From contig NC_046673.1 of assembly GCF_003369915.1 (NCBI RefSeq), positions 4,014,001 to 4,078,000 of the forward strand: a DNA stretch of 64,000 bases, read 5' to 3'. This document shows positions 1 through 12,042 of the stretch, piece by piece (position 1 is the first letter of the stretch; every line of letters starts with the position of its first letter). Source of the stretch: Drosophila miranda. Taxonomy: Eukaryota; Arthropoda; Insecta; Diptera; Drosophilidae. The notes under the pieces were generated by a model. That model did no database searches, was not told where the DNA came from, and was given only the letters and a program-made list of their open reading frames with translations. Both the position numbers and the translations under genes were made by a program.

Positions 1-1190
1 CTGCTTGGTCAAGAAGCTGTTACTCTGCCGCTGCCGCTGCTGCTGCGTCTTCATATTCTTCCTCTGCTGCGCTGCTCTGCTCGCAAATCAATTAAATTAC
101 ACTATCAATATCAGAGTCGCACACACACACACATAAGTATGATCATATATGTGTGTATGTCGTATGTATGTTTATCTCTATCTCTCCCTCTCTCTCTCTC
201 TCCGCCTTTTTTGTGGTGGCATTATTAAAACGCAATCTAATTAAATGAAATTGCACACGCACACACCACTACAGCTGCGAGACTTCGACTACGAGTACAT
301 GTGCGTGAGATTGAGATTGTGCTTGTGTGTGTATGGTGTGTGTGTGTGGTGTGTGCTTTTAGCAAATTACGAAAATGTAAAATATGATGGAAGCGCTTTA
401 TCGCATCCAGCGCACCTTTCACCAAATGCGCCGTTGCCTCCACATACCCTCCTCCCCTCTTTCTCCACTCTCCACTCAACACCACTCCACTGGCGGCCGG
501 CACACAACCTGATTTTATTTTGCGTGTGTTTCGCTCTCATGCGTGCGCCACTGCCACTGACGCGGCGGCTGGCTTCTAGTGGCTTGTTAATGATAACGGT
601 ACCCACTGATAAACGCAGTCGCACTCGGAACAATGCGACCACAGATCTCCAAGCTGTAAGCCTCCAGCTGCAGCTGCTGCAGCACAACTTCTTGAGCTTT
701 CGATTCGATTTATGTATTCTGCTGCTCCCACAGCTGAAAGTAGTACGAGTGTACACTATTCGAACCTCTTGAGCACAATACATGTGTAGAAACACTTGGC
801 GGCAACACATGTACGTATGCATGTGTATTTAATAGAACACTCGTAGAGTGGGTGCCGCCAAACTGGTGGATTAAAGGAGAGCTTTTTAAGCTCCTTTCCT
901 CCCTGAAAATGTTATTGGAAGAATGGAAGACTGAAAGTTGGGCTTCTTTTTTTTGGCCATTTCTCTTTATGCGACGCTGATGTTGCAGCGTTTGTACAAA
1001 GATATTCTTTTTCTGATATTTCATCAGCAACCAATGTGGAGGATTCAGGCACAAATATGTTGCAACATACGGTATATTTTACTGTAATGCAGCAAATGGA
1101 GCAGCACACACACACAAGCCACAGCGTTCTAAAAATACACACACACTAGTGCACAATGGTCTAACAAGACATTAGTAGGCCTCCTGCCGA

Positions 1191-1216
1191 TCTCTCTCTC
1201 TCTCTCTCTCTCTCTC
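1191..1216. repeat. (CT)n microsatellite
   Basis: An uninterrupted CT dinucleotide run of 26 bases. Similar runs occur near 190, 13625, 18927, 20000, 42840 and 56691. On a Drosophila X such runs are potential GAF/CLAMP sites, but this one shows no further context. Confidence 0.9.
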
Positions 1217-3031
1217 GCTCTACCTCTGCCTCTGGTCCAGACTTGAAGCTTCAGCGAGCGAGCCCCTCTGACAGCAGAATAGAAAAATTTCTACAGAGTC
1301 CACAGTCCAGAGTCCACACAGTCCACAGCACCTGCTGTATTTCTGCTCCCTGCTTGCTACTGCAACATTTTGATACCCTTGAGGGGAGAGAACCGTTTGA
1401 ACACCTTATCGAAAAAGGCAGTAGACAAACCCGATATAACGGGCGCATCGAGTGCAGGAAGAAAAGATTCAGGAAAATTCGTATTCATGAATTTTGAATA
1501 TTGGAACCCGGTTTGGTATCCGCAAGGGTATCCAAAGTTCGGCCGGCATGGCCTTTGCCGTCGTTTCTTTCTCGTTTTCTCCTGCTGCGCGTTCTGCCGC
1601 CGCCAGCGAACGGACGCACGCGCGCACGCGCTCTCAAGCGTTGCATTGTGTGCATCGTGTTGGAGATTTTTTTATGGATGTCAAGAATGCGGCGCAACAG
1701 ACTGATGATGATGGAGAGATGCCAGAGAGCTGGAGATACTTGAGATGTGCAATTGTGAAATGTGAAATGCAAAGAGCATTTTTCCCCCGTCCTAGCACAA
1801 CCTCTCCATTCCACCTCCCTTGGAGCATCGAGGCCTTGCCTCAAGCTCGTTATTTATAAAACATTTTGCGGTCGCAAAAATGAAAACAAAAGAAAACAAC
1901 TTTCTTTGCGGTTTTACATACGAATTTACATCGTGCTGTGGGGGGCGAAGGGGCGTTGTACTAAAAACAAAACAAAGGGAGGGAGGTTCTTTTAAAGAGT
2001 ACGGGAGCACGAGCAGTCCATTTTGCTTTACAGGATCTGGCATGTCTCTTTGAATGGCAGCAGAAATGAAGCAGATCCTCCAAACTGTCGGAAGTAGCTG
2101 GGGTGCTGTGTCCAGAATAAAAGCGCCCCCTGGAATGCGCCACAAAACACAATGGAGTCGAGAAGAGGCCATGGCGGTACTGCTTGGCTACAACTGATCT
2201 GTTTCTATGACAATTGCCAGTTCAGATAATTACAGACAGATGTAACTGCGGCAAATCGTCATGTATACCACAATGAAGCCGTAAAAGAGCAGCAGCAGCA
2301 GCAGCAGTAAATAGCCACAGAAACCGCACAGCTCGATTAACATTAAAATGAACTGCTTTGCTGTGGCTCTAACTGGCGATCGTTTGTCATCCAGTGGGGC
2401 GGGAGTCACCTTTCGAATTGTTTTATAATTACCCCATCGCTGGCATCGCCAGCGGAGAGCTTTTCTTTTGCATTTTAGAAAGCGCCAAAACAAGTGCAGT
2501 AATCAATTATTACGCGACCAATTTCCAGGCTTCCAGGGGCCCGCTGGCCTGACCATGGCGAAACGAAACGAGACGAAACGCGACAAATAGAAGAGAGGCA
2601 GACAAAGACCCGAAGGCGACTTTAAAAGTAAAAGTTCGAGCGAGACAAAAGACACACACAGGGAGATAAGATGATGGGAAAACTAGCGATGTGCGCCCGT
2701 TCGCAGCAGCCGCTCAGTCGCTCAGCGCCGCCCAAACCCCAAGTGCTTTTCGTTTTGCCATCTCAAGATCGGTAGGGCGACTACTGCTTGCTGCTTTGGT
2801 TTGGTGGCTTGCAAGTTTGCCAAAATATAACCGTTAGAACAGCGCTGGCTGCCTGCTGTTCGAAAGCATTTTTTTTTTTTGTCATGTAAATCAGTTTTGA
2901 AGCGAGAAATGATGATGGAGTTTGGAGCTGGAGCTGAAGATGGGTACCATGCTGGTAGCTTGGGAGCATGGGCAAACGGAATCCCCAAAATTTTACGATG
3001 TAGGCGCGATCGATCGCCGAACCTAACCGAA

Positions 3032-3058
3032 CCCCCCCCCCCCCCCCCCCCCCCCCCC
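3032..3058. repeat. poly(C) homopolymer
   Basis: A run of 27 C bases. Long G/C homopolymers are rare in flies, and the length could be partly a sequencing or assembly artefact. A G-run of similar kind lies near 27693. Confidence 0.85.
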
Positions 3059-4720
3059 GTGCAATTTACAGTTAAGCAACGGCCAAAGCAATCAAAAAAT
3101 CAAAATCAATAATGAAATGAAATGATTTCAAATAGAGAAATCAATGAAAGCCACGAAAAAACGAAACGAAACGAAAAAAAAGATGAAGATGAAGATGAAG
3201 AGACAGAGACAGAGACAAAACGGTTTCGGGTTTTTCTTTCCAATCGGGGATTATGGAGAGGCGGGCGGGCGCGCGGGCGAATGGGTGGGCTGGGATAGTC
3301 TACAATTAAGTTGAAGTTTGGTTTATTGAACGCACCAGCAGCACTCTATAGCGATGATCCGATCCATACAATAACCATCTGCGTACCGGTAGACACAAAT
3401 GTATCCCAAGCACTGAAAAAACAGTTAACGGTCTTCGATCGCTCGCTGTTGTTGTGGCAACACTGAAATTACCGCTGCTCGGAGCAGTGTGCTCTGCTCT
3501 TGGCCAAAGCTGGTAAAATGATTTATGCGCCAATTATATGGACGCCGACAGCAAGCGGCAGCGGCAGCGGCAGCGGCAGATAGCGCGGGAAAGTCAAATG
3601 GGGGGAAAATGGTAACCAGCCACACGGTCGAGGAGACTCGTGTACATCCCCTCTGGCCCCCACCCCGCCTCGAATGGCATGCACATTAATAATTTGTTCG
3701 CATTTTCAATACATAATAACAATGCGCATAAATATTGTGAGTGGAGTGGACTCCGCATCGAAGTCAAAGCAAATTGCATAGCAGCGCCGCCGCATAGATT
3801 TCTGAAAAATGCCCACAGGCGGGCGCGCTCTGGAAACACGAAAGACCTATGTAGGAGAATGGCTTCCCAGCCACTCCTTCCAGATTGAATGGATTCGATA
3901 TGAGCCAAATTCGAGTTCGAATTCGAAATGAGTTCAGAATAACAGTACGAGAGGCTCCCCGTAAATCATTCGACATTCAATTTCATTCAGAGAACAACAG
4001 ACAGTCAGACAGTCAGACATCTCAGAGATCAAACATGGACTGAGCTCTGGTTCCTCTGCCCCTGTACCTCTTGCCATATTCCAGGGGAATCGCACATAAT
4101 AACCATTCTCAAGAAATTCGTTCCAGAATGGAGAGAAAAAGAGGAAGGAAGAGCAGCAGAGCCATCGAATCGATTCAGTATTGGGAAAATTGGGGCTCAT
4201 TTTCTACAGACAAAAACAGAGAAATTTTTCACTTAAATCTAAAAATGTGCATCTGCCAGAAGAATGATTCGAGAGTGGAAAATAATATTTGAAATATATT
4301 ATATGTATATTTCCACAAACTTAATATATTTTATATGAATTTTATTTCGAGTAAATATGGATAAATATTTAATACATTCCCGCTGTTTGTATCCAAGAAC
4401 CGAATATTTAATTTAAATATGGGACTGTTTTCTGTTCACGAGTGTCATGCCCATTTTTCTGAGAAGAAGAAGGACAGAAGAGTTCTCCCCATTCCAGTCG
4501 TGTGCTCGAGGTTTCGATTTCGATCCCCATTTCTCTCATTTTCTCACTGAATGTTGGGGGTTACTCTCCGGCGGAATGTAGTGTGTAGGCTGTCCGACGC
4601 CTGGGAGGGTACGGCGGAAAGTTGACGGTAGCGGCGGCGCCCAAGACGATGACCGGCCCAGGCCTGTATTTTATGGCGTTTATGTCTCACTTGACAACCA
4701 GCTGGACCAGTTGAATACCA

Positions 4721-4765
4721 GTGGAGGTGGAGGTGGAGGTGGAGTTGGAGGTGGAGGTGGAGGTG
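4721..4765. repeat. GGTGGA minisatellite
   Basis: Tandem GGTGGA units with one GTT variant. They create Gly/Val-rich and Leu/His-rich open frames on the two strands that I do not consider genes. Confidence 0.8.
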
Positions 4766-7529
4766 CACTCCTGTCTCGAGGAGTCTCACTTCACCCAAAA
4801 GCATCTTTGGCATCTGGTTGCGGTTTGGCTGCTCTGCCTGTGCCTGCAACAAGTTTATCAACCGAAACCACCACTTGTGTATGTGTGTGTGTGTGTGTGA
4901 GTGTGGCATGCGCCGCCTGCCTTCAAAATGAGTTTGCAGCGACACCCTCCGCACCTCCTTCCACTGATCTCCGCCTCCTCCTCCAACGACAAAGGCCACT
5001 TAAAGCGCGCCCCGCGATATCTTCGGAAAAAGAGTTTTCCTGCTGCTTCTTCAACATTTTGTTTGTGATAATTTCAGTTTCAGTTTATTTCCATATACTT
5101 TATGGGTTGGCGGCGGCATTTTTATCGGTGGTCGAACGGAAACATTGACGATGATATGCTCTGAAAGAGCATTGAACCCATCAGCGAGGCCCAATCACAG
5201 CTCCAGTTGCAGTCCCAGATGCCCCAATCCTCAGATGAGAGCATATCAATTGTTTGCATTTCGAAATCGACAAAGGAGGCGCCCCCGACAATCTGTACCC
5301 CCGTCCCGTATCCGCAACTCATTTGCATTGATAATGTCAAGAGGAGAAGCGGCGAAGAAGTCGTGGAGTCGAAGAGCCATAAGTGTTTTGGTTGGCAGGA
5401 AACGCAGCAACAGCAACAGCAGCAGCAGCAGGCATGAATCATGAGGCAGCAAGTGAGGCCAGGGCTGGGCAGGGCAGGACAGGACAGGACAGGACAGAAC
5501 AGGGCGTTGAAAGCGAAACCCAGTCAACAAGAAAAAGGAGCAACGTCTGGGCGCCCGTGACTCAGCCACAGATGGGAGGAGGAGGAGAAACTCGAGGAGA
5601 AAAGAGCGATAGGACAACACTTGCAATCGAACAAAGAAATGTGTGTGCATCATAGAAATGTGCACTGCTTTGTTGGATAAATATAAATACAAAATCTGAA
5701 AGGAATACATTTTCATAGGCGGGATATAAATAGTTTGCCTTGATAAACGGCATTCCATATATTGTACATACATTCCAAACGCGGTGCAAGGACAGGAGCC
5801 AGCAGCGGCAGATGCAACTGATGACAGATACTATATACATGGATATATACGCGCACATATGTGGGCAGACGTAGGGGAAGGGCCGGATGAAGACGGGGGT
5901 GTAGTGCCACCATATGATGCCGTATCCGACAGCACTGCACTTTCCGAAAAATGACAACCAAAGAAAGTGCTGTATACATTCGATTCGAGCGAAATACATA
6001 TACTACACAAACGTACATAGAAATCGAAAGACTCGAAACTCCTTCGGAGACATTTGAGGGTGTCTTTCGCCACACTTAAAAACTAAATGAAATCCAATTT
6101 AAAATCTTTAAAATATTGAAAGCACAGATCACGGTTTCCACTTTGCTTATTTCCCCATTTCAGAACCGTCTTACTTTTCTCTCAGTGTACTTGTCTTGAG
6201 CAGACGCCGTCACAGCAAACAATGGCTTCAGCAGCAGGCAGCAGGCAGCAGCGAAATTTGCGCATAGTTTGGGTTGGAGGGCGGGTTGCATGGAAGCGAG
6301 CGAAGGTGGTGACGAGATGGAGATGGTGGAGGGTGCGTGGAGACGGAGGTGGACGGACAGGGACGGCTACGGGAGCGGGGGGTTTCATTTGACAGTGTAC
6401 CTGATTTCCGGCGATGCTCAACGGAAGCATTCGATTGCCCCAGACCCCAACACCACCCCACCCCACCCCCTGCCACATAAGACGAATCACCGAGACCCAA
6501 AATAAAAAGAACCGAGACAGAGACAGAGACAAACACGGAAAGAGGTAGATAAAGAGACGTGACTCAGTTTCTATATATGGCTGCATATTGCATATATGTA
6601 CATATGCGTGTGTGTGTTTGTGTGTGTGTGTATATAGTGTGTATTCGTATCTCTCCCTCTTTTTATATGCATTCCGCTCCTGGCATACTAATTGATGCCG
6701 CCGCCTGTGTCCGGCGTAAAATGCAAAATCCTCATTGAAAATTATTGATTTACCCATTCGATGGGGTGTGGTAGGGCAGGGCAGGACAGAAGAATGGGCA
6801 ATGAAGCAGAAACTCCAAACGCACACAAAACAAAAGGAAAACACCAGGCCAGGCCAGGCCTGCCACACACCGGCTCGAAGGCGGAGGAGAGATGACAGAC
6901 ATATGTATGTACATATGTATATACTCCTGTGTGTGCGTTTGTATTTTCAGACAGATTTAATTGAATTTTCCCATTGGCAAATTTCGTATAATGCTACTCA
7001 TATTTTCCCTAATTTTGTACCTCTGGAGTGATTGTTGTTTGGGTAAACACAATAGTCAAAAGCGGACTCTTATCAGCAAAAATACAACACTGCTTTTTTG
7101 GGGGGAGCAGGCGGCACCATCAAACCAAATTTGTTCTTTCTACTCAGCATTTACGCGTCCCAGAGTCTCGTTTCCCCCTGTGCGGCGTCTCTCGACTTGA
7201 ATGACATTTTCGGATTGCAATTCTTTCGATTTGGCCCACTGTGCAGAGGCAGCGGTAAAATGCCGGGGCGTCGGCGACGACGTTGGCGTCGCTGTCGCAG
7301 TCACAGTCGCAGTCGGGGGACGACTCGCTCTGTTCTGTCTAATAAAGCACACGCCCTGCGCGCATCCAGGGACCGATTGACAGGAATAGCGGATACATAC
7401 ACACACACACAGGGCCGAATTTCGTGTGCGTAGAACAAAGAAAGGAAAACAGGAGAAAACATAAACAAGAGCAACAGCAACAACAACAGCCGCTTCGAAA
7501 GAAAGAAACTTAAGAAGAAAATAACAGTT

Positions 7530-7770
7530 AAAGAGAGAGGGAGAGAGAGACAGCGAGAAGAGAAGAGACGGAGGAGCAGACATAGATTAAGACAACCGTG
7601 GGTCGCGGGCCAGAAGCAAGCTAGTGGCAAGGTGACTGCGTGTTTATGTCTGTTTATAGTTGAAACTTGAATGATTGAAACTAGTCGAGAGAGCGAAAGA
7701 GAGCCCAGAGAGCGCGCAAGGAGAGCTTGGGGAGAAAGAGACAGAAAGAGATAGAGATAGAGAGGGAGCC
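7530..7770. repeat. GA-rich purine tract
   Basis: About 240 bases of almost pure GA-type purine sequence on the + strand, with repeated GAGAGAG and AGAGAGA words and few pyrimidine interruptions. Sequence of this type binds GAF and CLAMP and resembles the MSL recognition element core of Drosophila X chromosomes (family knowledge). Function here is inferred only. Confidence 0.6.
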
Positions 7771-10074
7771 AAAAGGCATTGAATGCCAATGTCAAGGCAA
7801 TTAGCCAGCCAAAAGCCGGTTGGAAAAATCAGCAACAGTGAGGAGGCAGTGGCAAAGCCGCCACAAGACAATGCCACAGCAGCAGCAGCAGCGGCAGCGG
7901 CAGCACTAGCACCAACCGCATTCGAAGCGAAGCAAGGTGGAGCTTGCCTCTGGGGGAGCCACTAAAGCGTACAAGCGGAGAGCAGAAGGAGGGAGTTTGT
8001 AAACCGTAAAGCGAAGCAGGCGCAAAAAGAGGCGCAGAGAAGCAAACCGACAACTGCCATAGATTTTATGACTTGCAAGAGGCGCAGAGCAGAGCAGATC
8101 AGATCAGGGCAAAGCAGTCCAAGACACACTGCTTACTGCTTACACCTGGAAATGGAGCAGTCTCGGCGGCGAAGCCTCTGTCTAATTTACACAAGATGTC
8201 GACAGGGTGGAGCGGTGTGTTGGGGGGGGTTAGGTGGGGAGACACGACTGAGAGAGCGAGAGAGTAGTTTTGGCCATCTTTGGGCATGGCCCGCTGCTGG
8301 AAAGGAATTCCACTTACTTTCTTTGTGGCTCCTGGCTGATGATCTGATGACTTTGATTCCGTCTTAATTACCGACTTGTTACCGATTCGCTTGATTCGAT
8401 TATCCTTAGGAGAAAGAACCGGCGCCGCGCGACCTTTTCTATTTTTTGCACTCTCTTTGTCGTTTCTCTTTTTTGGCTGCTTTTTGCCGGTCCGCTTGCC
8501 AGTGTGTGTGTGTGCGTCTTTTCGTGCGTTCCTGCGTTTTTGTCTGTCTGTCCACACCCTTCTTCTTAATATTCACTTCCAGTCAGTTGTCTGCACGGAT
8601 TCGTGAGTTCACACTCGCACGATACAAAAAATCAAGAAAAAAAAACGTAAACAAATCACAGGCAGCGATTATTTATTAATTTGCTTTTTCTTCGCAGTGA
8701 CAGAATTGTCGATGCTGCGTATGGAAGTGTCTGCGCGTTTGTGTGCGTGTGTGTGTTTATGTGTAGTGATGTTGGTGGTATGGCAGAAGGATTTTTCACG
8801 ATTTCAAATTGGCTGAGAGAGAGAGACGCATGCGCGCAACACAATGGAAGCTCCGTATTGGAAAAGAACCGCTCACGACTTGCACTGAACTTGGAATGAA
8901 ACCCGTTGCGAGCCAGTCCACGCTATTTGTAGTCGCCCACCAGTGCTGGCAGTGCTGCGGTTTCCCGCCAGATTACGCTCTCTTTTTTAAAAACTCGATG
9001 GGTTGGAAATAGCCAATTAATGTATGAAATGTTATATATTTCGTTTGCTTGATTTGCAAAGTATCATATTGCAACTTGTATCACATGTTTAATTCCACTA
9101 GACTCGACATGAACCTCAATAAAAACCGAATGTGAAAAGCTTGCAGTTCGAGCAGTGCAGAATTGTAAATCTGGCAGATTTCAACAGCCCCAGCAATGCG
9201 CATCCCAGGGTCGAGAGAGAGGAACGAAACAGAACAGAAAGAGAGCAGCTTGAACCTTAACATAATACTGTTAAGGAACAGTGCGAAGCGACTGTTAACT
9301 TTCGCGCGAGATTTGAAGTCGTAACGGTGCATGGACAAAGGAAATGTGCATAACTTAAGTGCATTGCTTTTATATTTTATATTTAATTGCCGGCCGTATC
9401 GGGACTTAGAAGGGGGTGGCCGGATAGCTGGCTGGCCACCCAAACGACGCGTCTTTGTCGCCACGCAGCTTGGTTTACAGCTAATGCAACGACTGAGGCG
9501 AGGCATGCCTCTGGTCCTGCATGCTCTGATAACTCTTGGATGCACTTGGCATTAGCGTCGCTGCTGCTTTTTATTGGATGTTGCACGTTATTTTCGGACC
9601 TCAACCTCTCAACCATCTGAGCGGAATGGTCTGGTGGTCCATCGTCTCGGATTTCACCGTCACTGCGATTGGGAAGGGAGGTGTACCAAATCCTTAAATC
9701 AACACACATTAATATTTATAAGGCGCGCAGATTCGTCTTCGTCTATGTTTTCTATCGGGCGGATAGTGGGGGAAGCTGCATTGTTATTTTACAGTTGTTA
9801 ATCACTGAATATTACCGCCGGCTTGCCTTTTTTTCAGCTACTCTTCACGGCTCCTTGGCTCTGTGCAATTTTAAGCAAAGTTAATTACGCGCCACAGATT
9901 AATGTTCGCCGGCATACCATTCGGCGCGCTGGCGATTTTCAAAATAATAACAGATGGCGCCCACTGTGAACGAGCGCTGTGTCACCAGACTGTTATTGCA
10001 GTGCATGTGCATGAGACATTCAAATACCTAACAGCCGATGCCAAAGAATATCGAAAGAACTTTCCATAGGCCGC

Positions 10075-10082
10075 TATCGATA
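10075..10082. promoter_or_regulatory. DRE motif TATCGATA
   Basis: A perfect palindromic DRE, the core bound by DREF and overlapped by BEAF-32 sites. A second perfect copy lies at 10675-10682 and a third at 10979-10986. The three within 0.9 kb suggest housekeeping-type promoter activity upstream of sws. Confidence 0.5.
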
Positions 10083-10354
10083 CGAAGCAGTGTTGTATGT
10101 GACAAATTATAATAAAATTGAGGTTTGTCAGAGAACATTCAAATTTCAAAATATATTTAAGGGCTGCCCTAAATCAGGATACCCTTAAGTAGCAGTCAGA
10201 TCCATTTTTTGCTATAATAGCTGCTGAATTGATAGGTAAAACAATCAATGAACCTTGTCTTACTACAACTTAACAACAAATTCAATCAGAATTAGGCAAC
10301 ACAAAAAAGAATGGAACAGAATTTTAACATAAATATAGAGGATAAGGAACGATT

Positions 10355-10492
10355 GAGTTTTATGATCATGGATAACTCAATGAAGTTCCGGTGAAAATTC
10401 TATTCTATCCGGTGAATATTCTAGGAGGAGGACGATGCAAGCATAAGAAATGCATGCGGAACTTCATAGAGTGTTCCATGATCATAGAACTC
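10355..10492. repeat. 36-bp inverted repeat (hairpin) with 66-bp loop
   Basis: The left arm (10355-10390) and right arm (10457-10492) are reverse complements with a few mismatches. Both contain TATGATCATGGA and end in GAAGTTCCG. A second, outer pair (AATCAGAATTA near 10285 and its complement near 10494) flanks them, giving a nested palindrome. This is typical of a foldback or MITE remnant. No target-site duplication was identified. Confidence 0.7.
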
Positions 10493-10978
10493 TAATTCTG
10501 ATTTACATTTACAGACCTCTACTATTTTAAGAATTTATTCAAGAAACGTATATTAATTTCAAAACAACAATAATACAATTTGATGTCGGCTATATTATTG
10601 TTATTTTCAAAATAAAAGTATTTTACCGCCAAACTCGAGTCGCCTATCGCACAAAAATATTGATGCACCCTGTTTATCGATAAATAGAATCAAATATCTA
10701 ATCTAGCGAACAGAAATGTCGATCTTTCCTGAACTCTGAAAGGGATTTCCCTTGATAATTATATGCCACAATAAAATGCATATTTACATTTTCGGCAGTC
10801 CAAAAATATATCACCGAAAAATATATTATTCACGAAATATATGAATCGATTTTTCGATACATCAATTTATATGTTCAACAGCACTATCAGATCCAATAAA
10901 AAAATTGTTAGAGTGCAGCATTTGGCTTTTTTAGTTATAAACTACTATAAATAGCGACTAGCACCAAAACATCGAGTC

Positions 10979-10986
10979 TATCGATA
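10979..10986. promoter_or_regulatory. DRE with nearby TATA-like box, candidate sws upstream promoter
   Basis: TATCGATA preceded about 30 bases upstream by CTATAAATAG. A donor-like GTAAGT follows near 11042, so a non-coding first exon of sws could start here and splice towards the coding exon at 12.0 kb. This is inference from motif spacing only. Confidence 0.35.
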
Positions 10987-11042
10987 GTGCCCTGATGACT
11001 TGACACCTCTTTTGCTCTCTCCTGAAACGAAAAAATGAGTCG

Positions 11043-12042
11043 TAAGTTTGAATGGCCTATAGAATAGGGTATGGGCAACAGTAAAAAACAGCGGCGGCGA
11101 ATGGCAAGGTTCATACGAACTTCACCTTGCGTGTGCGGACAATATACCTTTAAACAAAAACGGTTCTTTGCCTCAAGGTACATTAAGCAAAAGGGTTGGT
11201 TTGCCTTGCATGCGTTGAATTTTCCGGACCGTTTTGCCTGTTGTCCATACCTTCTGTTTCCTCAGAAAATTTGTTGAAAATGTTGTAAATTTGATGTTTA
11301 GTTTCTGTGTAGTTGCCATTTGCCATGTAAAAATATAATAAGTGCAAATTGAATTTTTAGTTCAAACTACTAAGTAGTACAGTACATGGTAAAAATTCTC
11401 ATCTAGTTAAACTCAGTAAATTAAAAAGACTGCCTCCCACCCATAGTCTGGCATAGCGAGTTCTATGGACGTGCGTTTTCCTAAGAATTAATTACGCGAA
11501 AGTCCAAGTGCAAACAGAAACAACGAATTTCACCGTATGATTTCGGATTCTCGTAACAAAACGGAATTTCTTATTGGTGTGGGTGGCACAGTGTATAAGT
11601 GTGCGTGGTGTGGTGCGTAAAAAAAGCGAGAGGCGCGTGCATTACAATTAATGCACAAACAATAAAAAGTCATCCAAATAGGGAGGGGGGTGGCCGTGGC
11701 TGTCTTGGTCGTCGTCGTGGAAGTGGGAAGAGAGCAGCAGCAACAACAACAAAACGCTGAGATTTGTTCCGTTCACCCCCCAAATCAGCCTCCCCCGCGC
11801 CTGACCACTAACTGTTGTTTGTGTGCCAGGGGTGTTTTTGGGGCATTGAATATTTCCGCGTTCACAATAGAAAATCAAGAATACGGTTATACTATGAACA
11901 AGTGGAACGACTAGACAGACAACAGCAACAAAAATCGAATAGTTGCGAGCGAGGCCGCGGCCAGAACCAATCGAAGGACTGGGCTGGCCAGGACGCACAC
12001 ACACACTCACACTCACACTCAGCCATTTTGACACCGCCATAA
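11043..12042. other. sws upstream region / probable 5'UTR
   Basis: No coding content seen. It holds CA-rich and CAG-rich simple sequence just before the sws start codon. Open frames here on either strand are repeat-driven. Confidence 0.5.

Larger units (their letters stand above)
1..9900. other. Non-coding region with no recognised gene
   Basis: I see no exon with conserved-looking protein sequence. The open frames here read mainly through CA, GT, CT and CAG repeats and give low-complexity peptides. The stretch at about 7.4-8.6 kb is purine/pyrimidine-skewed and resembles Drosophila 5'UTR or intron sequence, so it may belong to a gene outside the window or to an upstream sws promoter. No transcript boundary can be placed. 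Confidence 0.5.

Noticed and set aside
6182-6868. - strand open frame of 228 codons
   Set aside because: Driven by GT/CT microsatellites (His-Thr and Leu-Ser runs); no protein family character.
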